64,000 bases of DNA from Enterococcus sp. 9E7_DIV0242 (GTDB lineage: Bacteria > Bacillota > Bacilli > Lactobacillales > Enterococcaceae): assembly GCF_002140975.2 (NCBI RefSeq), contig NZ_CP147247.1, forward strand, positions 2,206,501-2,270,500, written 5' to 3'. Made by a program: the position numbers and the translations under genes. Below the pieces are notes generated by a model, which saw nothing but the letters and a program-made list of their open reading frames with translations, was not told the origin of the DNA and searched no databases. Of this stretch, positions 43,308-52,358 are shown piece by piece. How positions within the stretch are numbered: the stretch's first letter is position 1; every line of letters starts with the position of its first letter.

Positions 43308-44627
43308 TTATTTTTTCGTTATTATGTCGCCTTCAAAATACAAGTTCACAGTTCCGTCCTCAGTTGCTTCAAAATCGCTTACAGGATGTCCCTCTACAAA
43401 ACTGACACCATCAGCAAATGGATGTTTCGCTTTCAGTTCCTCAATAGAAACCATTTCTCCAAGCTTGTATTTGGGAGACTCTGTTTTATACAATATATAA
43501 TCACCAGACCCGTCTAAATCAATCCAATAATTCACTGTAATTGTTACTGTAAATGCTGTTGGCGCTTCTGAGAAAATTACTTGGTGTACACCACAAGTTT
43601 TCAATTGTGTTGGCTCACACTTCACACCATAGTTAACAATGCAACAGTTTTTTGCTTGGCGTGTACCGACTACTCTCATTGAAGAAGGGGTGCCTTTTGC
43701 AGGATCTGCCAATAGCCCACCTTGGTTATTCAAGTAGACCCCACCAGGTTCAGATGTCCAATTGTAATTCTTCATATTGTTCATATTCCGTTTTACTGAC
43801 TTGTAGTTTGTTACAAATACTGGTGTTTCAAAACTGAGCTCAAAAGTTGGTTTTCTATACTCTTCACGAACTACAGCACCACAGTATGCACGAAGCATTT
43901 TTTTGTCAGCTTGCAATGCAGCAATCCCACTGTTGATATCATTAGAAATACCAGTAATCGAGCTTCCTTTACCTTCTGCTTGAATATGTGCAATCGCTGA
44001 GCGTGCACCGGAAACTTTTCCTTCACCGACAACTGTTGCGCCAGTCCATGCATAGATATCACGATACGCCCAGATTCCTGTTCCTTGCGTTGCAGTTCCT
44101 TTGAGAACTGAGCTTAGGAAAGGCTTGATATCGTTATTACACCAGATACCATAATTTGTTCCGTAAGCTTCTACAGTACCTGCTTTCATACGAATCTCGT
44201 TGTGGACACGGATTCCTGCTTCATTTCCCTTTGCAGTGATTTTTCCTTTTCCACTGCAATAGAATGGTTTGAAGTAGCCGCCTACATTGATCCCAAACTG
44301 ACCTTGTTTTGTGTCAGCATTCAGTTCACCATTCCCATTCACATATAGGGAACTCTTTGTGTAAATAGAATCGATATTTACCGGAAGAGTATTATTCAGG
44401 TTCACTGTCAGTGCACAAGAGCTATAGATGACTGTTTCTTCGGTCAACTCATACGATTTTTTTCCTTTCTTTAGTACGTTGACTCCGTTTTCTGTAACAA
44501 TTGTTGTCGTTCCACCCTTTAAATCAATTGAGCCTTTCAAAACTTCTGCAGAGGATTCCTGTCCGCCGATAAACAATGCTCCGACAAATCCTAAAGCCAG
44601 CATTCCCGCAAGATGTCTCTTTTTCAT
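43308..44627 (-). CDS. Secreted beta-helix-like protein, Cys-rich paralogue
   Basis: 439 residues from the ATG at 44627. An open frame extends 44 codons upstream, but only this ATG has AAAGGATGGAG and a signal peptide (KKRHLAGMLALGFVGALFIGG). Residues about 60-250 repeat short Gly/Asn units (YVNGNGELNADTKQG, GNEAGIRVHNEI, GTNYGIWCNNDI) like a right-handed beta-helix. The C-terminus (about 355-437) is MucBP-like with a DLDGSGDYI loop. About nine Cys are present, unusual in a secreted Firmicute protein. It is a tandem paralogue of the next gene upstream and transcribed alone. Function unknown. Confidence 0.82.
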   Translation of the reverse strand: MKKRHLAGMLALGFVGALFIGGQESSAEVLKGSIDLKGGTTTIVTENGVNVLKKGKKSYELTEETVIYSSCALTVNLNNTLPVNIDSIYTKSSLYVNGNGELNADTKQGQFGINVGGYFKPFYCSGKGKITAKGNEAGIRVHNEIRMKAGTVEAYGTNYGIWCNNDIKPFLSSVLKGTATQGTGIWAYRDIYAWTGATVVGEGKVSGARSAIAHIQAEGKGSSITGISNDINSGIAALQADKKMLRAYCGAVVREEYRKPTFELSFETPVFVTNYKSVKRNMNNMKNYNWTSEPGGVYLNNQGGLLADPAKGTPSSMRVVGTRQAKNCCIVNYGVKCEPTQLKTCGVHQVIFSEAPTAFTVTITVNYWIDLDGSGDYILYKTESPKYKLGEMVSIEELKAKHPFADGVSFVEGHPVSDFEATEDGTVNLYFEGDIITKK

Positions 44628-44681
44628 CTTCTCCATCCTTTCATTTAAAACAAATATTTTTAACACACATATAAATTTTAT

Positions 44682-44694
44682 CACAATAAATAAC
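44682..44694 (-). promoter_or_regulatory. Upstream element shared with the paralogue, copy A
   Basis: CACAATAAATAAC (plus strand) is identical to 46253-46265. Similarity continues on the far side (TATnnATCAC then a T6 tract). It lies 55 bp before the start codon, at promoter distance. Confidence 0.5.
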
Positions 44695-44852
44695 TTATTA
44701 TCTATCACGTTTTTTATAAGACCATAGAAACAATTGATAAAAAAGTATGTTATAAACATCTAAAAGAAATTAATAGATTACTTAAAATCATGTTATTTTT
44801 TATAAAACAAACAAACTCATAATCAAACAAATGCACAAAAAATAATTAAATA

Positions 44853-44893
44853 ACAAAAAAACAGAAAACGACCCTTCAGTCGATTTCTGTTTT
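44853..44893 (-). terminator. Terminator between the two secreted paralogues
   Basis: On the minus strand AAACAGAAA-CGAC pairs with GTCG-TTTCTGTTT (one mismatch), loop of six, then T7. It shows that the two paralogues are separate transcription units. Confidence 0.8.
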
Positions 44894-44902
44894 CTATTCC
44901 AA

Positions 44903-46201
44903 TTACTCAGCATCACCTTCGAAGTAAAAATCAATCTCTTTATCTTCTTCAGCAATAAAATCTTCCGTTACAGTTCCAGTAACAAAGCTCACACCATCCG
45001 AAAACGGATGTCCCTCTTTCAAATCAATTACAGACACAGGTGAACCTGGTTCATATTTGAATTCTTTTGGTTCACTTACTTGATCGTATTCACCGTCACC
45101 ATCAATATCGATATGATAGTTTACTGTGATGGTCACTTCATTCGCTGTTTTAGCATTTTCAAAAACAACTTGATGAGTACCATTGTAAGTCAACCATACA
45201 GATTCTTCTTTCACGTACTTGTTAACGATTGCGTAGAACCCAGTTGTACGAGTACCAGTGATCGTCATGTTCATTGGCGCACCGTCTTTACTGTATAGTC
45301 TGCCATTGTTCAACTCAACTAAACCAGCAGGGTCAGATGTCCAAGTGTAGTTTTTAGCATTTTTCAAATGCCAACCAACTTGTGTAATATCTTCAACTTT
45401 GATGCCATCTTTTTTGTCTACAACAATTGTTGGGTTTTGGTATACTTCACGAACTAAACCACCACATCTTGCACGAAGCGTAGTTGAGTTATGCAACGCT
45501 GCATAACCACTATTGAAGTTACGTGAAATACCAGTGATTACACTACCTTCATGGTCTGCTTTGATCAATTCACCAGTGAAAATACCAGCCAATTCACCTT
45601 CAGCAGTCAACTTAGAACCTGAACGTACAAAAACATCTTCTCCGGCATATACACCGAATTTTTCTTCAGAGTTCGCATTCAATACAGCACCTGTATAAGT
45701 CTGTACGTCATTTTTCACCCAAACACCATATTGTTTTCCGTAGGCGTTGATTGTTCCACCATGTTGCTCAATTTGAGAAGAAGTGCGTACACCAGCTTCA
45801 TTCCCTTTAGAATTAATTACTGCTTTACTCTTAGAATCAACAACCAGGTCATCACCTACATTAATACCAAATTGACCTTCTGCATCTGCGTTCAATTCAC
45901 CGTTTCCGTAAATTTTCAGATGGTTTTTAGTATAAATAGAATCAATATTTACTGGCGATGCATTATTCAACGTTAATTTCAATGTTTTAGAACTATAGAT
46001 CATGCTATCTTCTGTTAATTCATACGTAGCACTTTTTGTCTTAAGCAAGCTCACACCATTTTCCACAACAATGGTAGAATCTGCACCTTTCAAATCGACA
46101 TTTCCAGTTAGTACTTGTGCTGCTGAAGCATCACTAGCTCCTATAAACATTGCACCGGCAAACCCTAAAGCCAGCATTCCCGCAAGACTTCTTTTCTTCA
46201 T
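44903..46201 (-). CDS. Secreted beta-helix-like protein, paralogue B
   Basis: 432 residues from the ATG at 46201 (AAAGGA nine bases upstream; an ATG two codons earlier is too close). Signal peptide KKRSLAGMLALGFAGAMFIGASDASA is nearly that of the downstream paralogue. It has the same repeat region (IYGNGELNADAEGQFGINVG, GNEAGVRTSSQI, GKQYGVWVKNDV) and C-terminal MucBP-like part with a DIDGDGEYD loop of EF-hand type. Only one Cys remains. No anchor motif is present, so it is probably released or bound non-covalently. Function unknown. Confidence 0.82.
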   Translation of the reverse strand: MKKRSLAGMLALGFAGAMFIGASDASAAQVLTGNVDLKGADSTIVVENGVSLLKTKSATYELTEDSMIYSSKTLKLTLNNASPVNIDSIYTKNHLKIYGNGELNADAEGQFGINVGDDLVVDSKSKAVINSKGNEAGVRTSSQIEQHGGTINAYGKQYGVWVKNDVQTYTGAVLNANSEEKFGVYAGEDVFVRSGSKLTAEGELAGIFTGELIKADHEGSVITGISRNFNSGYAALHNSTTLRARCGGLVREVYQNPTIVVDKKDGIKVEDITQVGWHLKNAKNYTWTSDPAGLVELNNGRLYSKDGAPMNMTITGTRTTGFYAIVNKYVKEESVWLTYNGTHQVVFENAKTANEVTITVNYHIDIDGDGEYDQVSEPKEFKYEPGSPVSVIDLKEGHPFSDGVSFVTGTVTEDFIAEEDKEIDFYFEGDAE

Positions 46202-46252
46202 TAACATTCATCCTTTCAAAAAACGAGTATTTTCTTTACTCTTATATACTAC

Positions 46253-46265
46253 CACAATAAATAAC
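46253..46265 (-). promoter_or_regulatory. Upstream element shared with the paralogue, copy B
   Basis: CACAATAAATAAC, identical to 44682-44694, 52 bp before the start of paralogue B. A TATATA -10-like word lies just downstream on the minus strand. Confidence 0.5.
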
Positions 46266-46522
46266 ATCTGTATTATCACTTTTTTATTAAACAAACTAAA
46301 ACAATGATAAATCAGTAAGTTATTTCTTCCATTGAATAACATAAAAACCGCATAAAATCAACGTTACACAATTGAAAAGAAAAAGATTTTATAAAATCAT
46401 CAATGATACATAAATAACATTTTTAGTTAAAAAATAACAACTAACAAACGTTAATGTTCATAAAACTTCAACTTCTTCTTAGTGAAAAAATGCGTAAACG
46501 AAAACATCTCCCATATTTACCA

Positions 46523-46564
46523 ACAAAAAAAACAGCTATCCATAGAACTCGCCGAATAGCTGCC
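46523..46564 (-). terminator. Terminator of the WxL-linked signal peptidase/lipoprotein operon
   Basis: On the minus strand GGCAGCTAT and ATAGCTGTT arms enclose a GC-containing loop and run into T8. Confidence 0.8.
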
Positions 46565-46577
46565 TTTTCTAATTCAA

Positions 46578-47318
46578 TTACGCTTGGTAATAATCCTGTA
46601 AAAACACTTGGATTTTAGCTAAAATTCCATTCTCTGCATACGTAAGCTTGATCTTTTTTCCTAAGCCTTTTTTCTCTTTCGCCTTATCATACGTATCATA
46701 CAAAACAATTTGCTGATTTTTCAGTTCTTCTTTTGTTTTTCCTAACGTCACTTGCAATTCACCTAGGATATCTTCCTCCGGTATATTAATCATTTTCCCA
46801 AGCGCTAGAACAAAACCTTCCAAATCAGTGCCATTATATTTCCCAGTTATTGCGCTATTGTCGATTTTCAACTTATACCTATCAAAATACGCTTTCTTCT
46901 TATTACTATTAAAAACGTATTTTACTTGACTTGACATTGCTATAGGATAGAGTTCTTCTTTATTCTTCACCGCAAAAGAATGAATATAGCTTGCTTCTCC
47001 ACTCATCGAGGAGATGGAACAGCTCTCTTCCGTCTTCTTTTGTTCTTCTGTAACCAGATGTTCTTCCACTAACTCGCTTATCTGATCCACAAATCCAGAA
47101 AGCTTCAACTCAAGATCGTTTTCTACTACTTCTTCTGCTTCAGATCTTTCTAATTCTGGCAAGCTATATACTGAAAAGCCATTTTCCCTCTCAAAGGAAT
47201 TGGCCAGTAGTTCATCGCCGTCTGCCAAATCAGTCCTTTTAATCGTATTTTCTTTTTGAGCGCAGCCAGAAATCAGTAGTAACAGTAAACTAAAAAAGAA
47301 TAATGTACTTTTCTTCAA
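46578..47318 (-). CDS. Lipoprotein of unknown function
   Basis: 246 residues with a type II signal peptide and lipobox ISGC (Cys19). The mature part is acidic near the start (LPELERSEAEEVVENDLELKL) and later has GKYNGTDLEGFVLALGKMINIPEEDILGELQVTLGKTKEEL, which does not match a family I can name. It is the last gene of the operon that begins with the DUF916/DUF3324 gene, 17 bp after another lipoprotein. It is probably anchored on the outer face of the membrane and may assist the surface complex. Confidence 0.8.
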   Translation of the reverse strand: MKKSTLFFFSLLLLLISGCAQKENTIKRTDLADGDELLANSFERENGFSVYSLPELERSEAEEVVENDLELKLSGFVDQISELVEEHLVTEEQKKTEESCSISSMSGEASYIHSFAVKNKEELYPIAMSSQVKYVFNSNKKKAYFDRYKLKIDNSAITGKYNGTDLEGFVLALGKMINIPEEDILGELQVTLGKTKEELKNQQIVLYDTYDKAKEKKGLGKKIKLTYAENGILAKIQVFLQDYYQA

Positions 47319-47335
47319 AATTTGTCTCCTCTTTT

Positions 47336-48334
47336 CTAATTGAATCTGCTTAAATCGAATCCAATGGGTTCCGCCTGCTCAAATTCCGACTCCAAAAATT
47401 CTACATAGGCCTTATCTTCCTCATCGGTAGATATAGAGTAAAATGCCAACCCGTTGCCCGTCTCGCCTTTTTTCAATTTTTTTGTATTATCTTCTGCTAA
47501 AACTTTTAAGTTTCCAACAGCATCATCATTTGGAAAATCTGCTTGAGCCAACACATCATCCCCAAGCTTCACTTTCGCTTTTTCATACCAAACAAGCGGT
47601 TCAAGTTCAGATTCACTCTTATTTGTCACAGTATATCGAATAGCTAAATACGCTTGATCACCAACAGTAAGATTTCGATAGCCAGTTACTGCAATTGACA
47701 TTTCCTTATTCTCAACCATAGTTTCAGAAGACTTCTCTTCCTTCGATTCTTGAGATGGCGTCGTTACCTCTTCATCAGCCGTTGACTCCAACGGTTCTTT
47801 TTCAGTCAAAGTACTGACTGATTCATCAATAATTTCCACCCGTTCCTCAAATCTGTTATCATCCGCAGAATAGAAGATGAACTCAATCAATTCATTGTCT
47901 GTTATCACATAATAGCAATGCACCCAGACACTGTCTCCTTCGTGCTGACCATTCAGAGTGTACTTATAGGCTTGATTCTTTCCTACTTCATATTCCTTCA
48001 TATAAATGTCATCTAGCTTACTATAGTCATAAATTTCTTGAAGGTTCTTTCTAGTCTTAGCGCCAAAATCCGTTAAATCAACCTCTGATAGTGACGAAGC
48101 TTGAATAAACATCTCTGATTTACTTATGCTATCTTCCGCACCAAAAATGGCTTGATTCCCATATTCTCCCTTATAACTACTTTCATCCTGCTTATCCCAA
48201 CTATCCGGCAATTGAAATTGATAAGCATACGATGAACTTTTAAAGGTTACTTTTTTTTCTGATAATTTCGCTTGACAACCAGCTAAGAAAAATAGAACTA
48301 TCACCATAAAACAGCCTACGCTTTTCTTGTTCAT
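47336..48334 (-). CDS. Lipoprotein with DUF5067-like C-terminal domain
   Basis: 332 residues. Lipobox LAGC with Cys20. The N-terminal half (about 30-165) has SSYAYQFQLPDSWDKQ and resembles PsbP-like lipoproteins. A Glu/Ser/Thr linker (about 170-205) follows. The C-terminal half (about 208-310; MSIAVTGYRNLTVGDQAYLAIRYTVTNKSESEL, LKKGETGNGLAFYSI) resembles DUF5067/DUF4352 immunoglobulin-like domains common in Firmicute lipoproteins. The ATG overlaps the yfhO-type stop by 4 bp, so the two are translationally coupled. Confidence 0.82.
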   Translation of the reverse strand: MNKKSVGCFMVIVLFFLAGCQAKLSEKKVTFKSSSYAYQFQLPDSWDKQDESSYKGEYGNQAIFGAEDSISKSEMFIQASSLSEVDLTDFGAKTRKNLQEIYDYSKLDDIYMKEYEVGKNQAYKYTLNGQHEGDSVWVHCYYVITDNELIEFIFYSADDNRFEERVEIIDESVSTLTEKEPLESTADEEVTTPSQESKEEKSSETMVENKEMSIAVTGYRNLTVGDQAYLAIRYTVTNKSESELEPLVWYEKAKVKLGDDVLAQADFPNDDAVGNLKVLAEDNTKKLKKGETGNGLAFYSISTDEEDKAYVEFLESEFEQAEPIGFDLSRFN

Positions 48335-50946
48335 ACTGTTTGCTGCTCCTCTCTGCTTATTCTATTACGGTATAACCAACCGCAATAACCAATAAATAAT
48401 GCGATGCAACTCCCAAAAAGAATAGCACCAATTTTGAATCCTTGAGGGAGAAAAACAAACTCAATTTTATGACTTCCTTTTGGAATATTCAATGTAAGGA
48501 ATGCTTTCTTAAGATTCGGCATTTCAACCTCTTTTCCATCAATATAAGCTTTCCACCCCTTGTCATACGGAATCGTTGTAAACAACGTTTGAGCCTCATC
48601 AAGGCTTACTGCAGCAGTCGCTCTTCTCCCGGAAGTTTTGATGTCTACACCCTTTTTAGACATTTCTTTCACAGCGTTCTCGAATTTTTGTGTATCAAGC
48701 AGCAAAACATCCGGTTGATACAGCTTTACTACGCGTGTTCCAGTGAATGAAACAGTAACTGTAACAGCTGTCCCTTTTTCATAGTAGCCCAAATTATAAT
48801 ATTGCCCTGTAGAAGCCAAGTTATTCACTCGTTTCACGCCATTGACGGTCACTTCAACATTACATTCTCCCATATAAGAAAATGTTGCAGGATACAGACT
48901 CAGATACGCTTGTTGGTTTGCAGGCACATACACTTCCCATTTAACTTTCTTGCCTTTTGTAGGGCTTATTTCTGTATAGGTTACCGCACCATCAGCTTCT
49001 GTTACAGTAATATTGTCTGTTTCAACAACTCTAGGCTCAATGACCTGTGTCATCGTTTCTTCCAAACCAGACAGTTGATTAAACAACCCACTTTGGCTCT
49101 TAATAGCGTCCGTTTCAAAAATTTCCTCATCGGTCAAAATCCCCAATGGCAATGCCAGTTTATTTTCATAGAGGGCGTATTTTCCCTCTTCCTTTATTTT
49201 GGTATAACCAAATTTCATCACATCTGATTCCGAAATGTTATACTTTACTCCCAATAACGAATCCATTAACAAGGTGTTATTTTCATACTTTATATTCAAA
49301 TTACTTCCTGATGATCGATACCCCAAGTTATTCAAATACGCAGAAGAATGACGATTACGAATAGACGAGAACATCGAGACACCACTGTATCCATAATTAA
49401 AGCTATCATTTAATGTAAGTCGATCCAAATTTTCCAATCGATAGAAATTGGCATTTTCTTTCTTGGTCATATCAACAAGCGCTCTTGTTGCTTCATGCCT
49501 TTCATCATAGTTAAAAATTTCCTTGGTTGGATAGCCCCACTCCACCCCTATTCCTTCAATCAAAGCATTCGCGTTAAATGAAGCCTCTGTAATCATCACC
49601 ATTAGCAATAACAACGGAAATAATTGTTGAAAACGCCCATTTTTCCTTTTCAACAGTATAAGAATGAGGAACAGGACTAAGAATCCAATGGTCAGATACA
49701 AGGACAAATCCGTAATATAGTCATACCGTTTCTTATTTGAAAACAGAACAGCAGCTAAAAATATACCGCCCATAAGGAGTATAAGATTAATAATATGGTT
49801 TGTATCTTCCTTCTGAAACACTTCAAAACCATAGCCACATAGCAAAATAATCAAAAAGGAAAAAAGGAAACTAAAGCGAAATAGAAACATATTGGGTGCA
49901 TGCAACCCATGCCAAAATAAATTCAATGGATTGACATACACGCTAGCTATCAGCAATAAGAACAAACTGCCATACACAAGTTTATTTCTTAAAGGTATTT
50001 TCTTGGTTGAAAAATAGTAAAGAAAAAACAACAATGGAAACAAGCCGATATAGATGAATGGCGCAGCCTCATATTTACTGGTATCATAAACAGCTACCAT
50101 ATTTTTCACAACAAGATCCCATACACCCGTATCATAAGTCCAAAGCTGCGTCAGCGAGTCCATTCCTTCCCCATTATTTTTTAAATCCAGAACAGTCGGC
50201 AGAATAGTTATCATAGAGGCTCCACCAGCTAACAGAGATGTAAGCAAATAGGACAAGATACTCTTTTTATACCGTTTTGGATCTGTAGCTAGCCTCGCCC
50301 AATAATATAGGAAAGAGAAGACACCTACGATAAATGCCATATAAAAATTCGATACAAACAACAATAGGTAACTGATAAAAAGAAGTAAGGGTTTCTTTTC
50401 ATCCATCACTCGATGAATCCCGAGTATAATCAAAGGAAGATAAACAAAGGTATCTAGCCACATGATTACTTCTGAATAAGCGACCGCATACCCCATCAAC
50501 CCATAAGCTGAACTATAGGCTAACAATTGCCATTTGGATGTTTTCTTGAATGTATTATACGCAAACACCCAAAATGACAACCCTATAAATCCAAATTTTA
50601 CCAACGTGATCACATATAAAGCATCTGGCATAGCTCCATTACTAAATAGCGCAACGAGTGGAGTAAATATCCCGTTCAGATAATAGGCTGAAAAAGCCCA
50701 GTAGTTTAATCCTAAAGAGCCATACCATGTATAAAAAATATTTTGTTCACCTTTCAACACATTATTGAAACTAGCATGGAAATTCGAATATTGAGAAAAG
50801 CTGTCGCTCGCCAATATCGTTCTGTCACTGCCAAAATAAATATCATTCAGCGCATATACAGCAATCATCACCACTACCGGTATCAAAAAACTAAGTAGCA
50901 AAAACAGTCCATTTTTCTTTATAAAGCTCATCCATTTTTTTATCAT
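48331..50946 (-). CDS. YfhO-family integral membrane protein (GT-C type)
   Basis: 871 residues. About 13 membrane helices (about 12-470), then a large extracytoplasmic beta-rich part (about 475-835), then one C-terminal helix. The first loop (LASDSFSQYSNFHASFNNVLKGEQNIFYTWYGSLGLN) and the PYDKGWKAYIDGKEVE, KGSHKIEFVFLPQGFKIG end are YfhO signatures. YfhO-type proteins glycosylate lipoteichoic or wall polymers using lipid-linked sugars. In this operon it might glycosylate surface proteins or wall polymer at the WxL complex; this is inference. Confidence 0.9.
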   Translation of the reverse strand: MIKKWMSFIKKNGLFLLLSFLIPVVVMIAVYALNDIYFGSDRTILASDSFSQYSNFHASFNNVLKGEQNIFYTWYGSLGLNYWAFSAYYLNGIFTPLVALFSNGAMPDALYVITLVKFGFIGLSFWVFAYNTFKKTSKWQLLAYSSAYGLMGYAVAYSEVIMWLDTFVYLPLIILGIHRVMDEKKPLLLFISYLLLFVSNFYMAFIVGVFSFLYYWARLATDPKRYKKSILSYLLTSLLAGGASMITILPTVLDLKNNGEGMDSLTQLWTYDTGVWDLVVKNMVAVYDTSKYEAAPFIYIGLFPLLFFLYYFSTKKIPLRNKLVYGSLFLLLIASVYVNPLNLFWHGLHAPNMFLFRFSFLFSFLIILLCGYGFEVFQKEDTNHIINLILLMGGIFLAAVLFSNKKRYDYITDLSLYLTIGFLVLFLILILLKRKNGRFQQLFPLLLLMVMITEASFNANALIEGIGVEWGYPTKEIFNYDERHEATRALVDMTKKENANFYRLENLDRLTLNDSFNYGYSGVSMFSSIRNRHSSAYLNNLGYRSSGSNLNIKYENNTLLMDSLLGVKYNISESDVMKFGYTKIKEEGKYALYENKLALPLGILTDEEIFETDAIKSQSGLFNQLSGLEETMTQVIEPRVVETDNITVTEADGAVTYTEISPTKGKKVKWEVYVPANQQAYLSLYPATFSYMGECNVEVTVNGVKRVNNLASTGQYYNLGYYEKGTAVTVTVSFTGTRVVKLYQPDVLLLDTQKFENAVKEMSKKGVDIKTSGRRATAAVSLDEAQTLFTTIPYDKGWKAYIDGKEVEMPNLKKAFLTLNIPKGSHKIEFVFLPQGFKIGAILFGSCIALFIGYCGWLYRNRISREEQQTV

Positions 50947-50970
50947 AAAAAACCTCTCGTATCAGTTAAA

Positions 50971-51570
50971 TTAGTTGATAAATCCTATAGAATCAAAAGG
51001 ATAATATCGAAACATGACGACTCCCTCTATTTGTTTTTTTTCAACAAATCCAAAGTGACGGCTATCTGTGGAATTATTTCGATTATCACCTAGAACAAAA
51101 TACACATCTTCTGGAATTTCTTCTATATCCACTAATATATCCCAGACATTTTTCGTAATCGTCACCTTCAAGGTACCATCCGGCAAATCCTTTGCTTTCG
51201 TATCCGATCGAAGTGCTTGATCCTCTCTCATCTGATGATTTATATATAATGCATTCCCTTCCGTATATATCTTATCCCCAGGTAGCCCAACCACTCTCTT
51301 CACATATGAATCACTTGGGTTTTCTTTTGGATAAAAAGTAATCAACTCATATCTTTTCGGTTGCTGTGTTTTCTTAATAAACAATCGATCTCCATTTTGT
51401 AAAGTCGGTTCCATAGAGACTCCATCAATTTGATGCGGTCGAATAGTTATTAAAAATACCGCAAGCAACCCGCCTAAAAACAGAAAGAAGAAAGCAGAAA
51501 GAATCACTCGTTTCTGCTTTTCTCTCCTAAGATTTCCAGGACGTTTAAATTTAAATTTTGTCGTGTTCAT
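50971..51570 (-). CDS. lepB: Signal peptidase I, catalytically complete
   Basis: 199 residues. One N-terminal membrane helix (about 22-43), then the S26A core: nucleophile Ser52 in DGVSMEPTL, general base Lys91 in YVKRVVGLPGD, and VLGDNRNNSTDSRHFGFV near 160-177. It should cleave Sec signal peptides at the outer membrane face. The paralogue just upstream in the operon has lost the Lys. Position between WxL genes and YfhO suggests a dedicated enzyme for this locus rather than the housekeeping peptidase. Confidence 0.95.
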   Translation of the reverse strand: MNTTKFKFKRPGNLRREKQKRVILSAFFFLFLGGLLAVFLITIRPHQIDGVSMEPTLQNGDRLFIKKTQQPKRYELITFYPKENPSDSYVKRVVGLPGDKIYTEGNALYINHQMREDQALRSDTKAKDLPDGTLKVTITKNVWDILVDIEEIPEDVYFVLGDNRNNSTDSRHFGFVEKKQIEGVVMFRYYPFDSIGFIN

Positions 51571-51588
51571 CTTCTATTCCTCAACTTC

Positions 51589-52341
51589 TTAAAATCCAGA
51601 TAATGTGTGGAATGGGAAAAACCGAAATTCAACAACACCAATAATTTCTTTCTTATCGACAAAGCCAAAATGCCTACTATCTGTAGAGTATTGTCTGTTA
51701 TCGCCTAAAACGAAATAGTTATCCTCCGGCACACTGTTTTCTCCAGTGAGTTGCTTCAACGTAAAATCCTCAGTAAAACGCATATTTCCCTGATTGGCTA
51801 TACTTACCGCCTTTTCCAGATAACGTTCTGTTTGGTAGGATTCATTCACAAACAACTGATCTTCTTCATAATAGAGACGCTCACCAGGTAGCCCAATCAC
51901 TCGACGTACCACCTGTTCACCCTTTTCATTTTTGAAAACAAGCAAACTAAAACGTTTTGGCGTTTTGAGTCGGTTGATAAACAGTCGATCCTTGTCATTG
52001 ACCTGTTCTGACATAGAATAACCATCCACCTTGATTGTTGTAAATGTAAATTTTGATAAAACAGCAATCATTATCAGGAATAAGAATAACGTAATACCAA
52101 GTTCAATAAGAATAGCCTTCCTCTGTTTCCATTTCTTTTTCGACCTCTTTTTAATTGGTCGTACAGAACTATTGGCTTTTCTCCTTTTATCAGTTACTTT
52201 TCTTGTTTTTTGACCAGACCTTTTCTTGGCTTGTTGAACGTTTCGTCGTTTTTTCTTTCCAGACTTTTTTTTCGTGCTTTCTCTTTTTTCTGAATTATCA
52301 CGTTTTTTTCTGTTTTTTTCTTTTTTCCGTGAATCACTCAT
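51589..52341 (-). CDS. Signal-peptidase-I-like protein with catalytic Lys replaced by Arg
   Basis: 250 residues. Residues 1-75 are almost entirely Lys/Arg/Ser/Asn; a membrane helix spans about 77-97. The S26A core keeps the Ser (Ser109 in DGYSMSEQV) and the box VLGDNRQYSTDSRHFGFV. The general-base position is Arg146 (VVRRVIGLPGE; codons CGT CGA), where the neighbouring paralogue has Lys91. An Arg cannot easily act as the base, so peptidase activity is doubtful. Non-catalytic peptidase homologues such as SipA act as pilus-assembly factors in streptococci, an attractive parallel. It sits 18 bp before the intact enzyme. Confidence 0.88.
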   Translation of the reverse strand: MSDSRKKEKNRKKRDNSEKRESTKKKSGKKKRRNVQQAKKRSGQKTRKVTDKRRKANSSVRPIKKRSKKKWKQRKAILIELGITLFLFLIMIAVLSKFTFTTIKVDGYSMSEQVNDKDRLFINRLKTPKRFSLLVFKNEKGEQVVRRVIGLPGERLYYEEDQLFVNESYQTERYLEKAVSIANQGNMRFTEDFTLKQLTGENSVPEDNYFVLGDNRQYSTDSRHFGFVDKKEIIGVVEFRFFPFHTLSGF

Positions 52342-52358
52342 CCCTTACACCTTGCTTC

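Larger units (their letters stand above)
46202..46577. other. AT-rich intergenic region upstream of paralogue B
   Basis: 376 bp, very A/T-rich. It holds the promoter element of paralogue B (46253-46265) and the terminator of the lipoprotein operon (46523-46564). Several TTATT/AATAA words repeat, but no gene or longer ordered repeat is seen. Confidence 0.6.
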
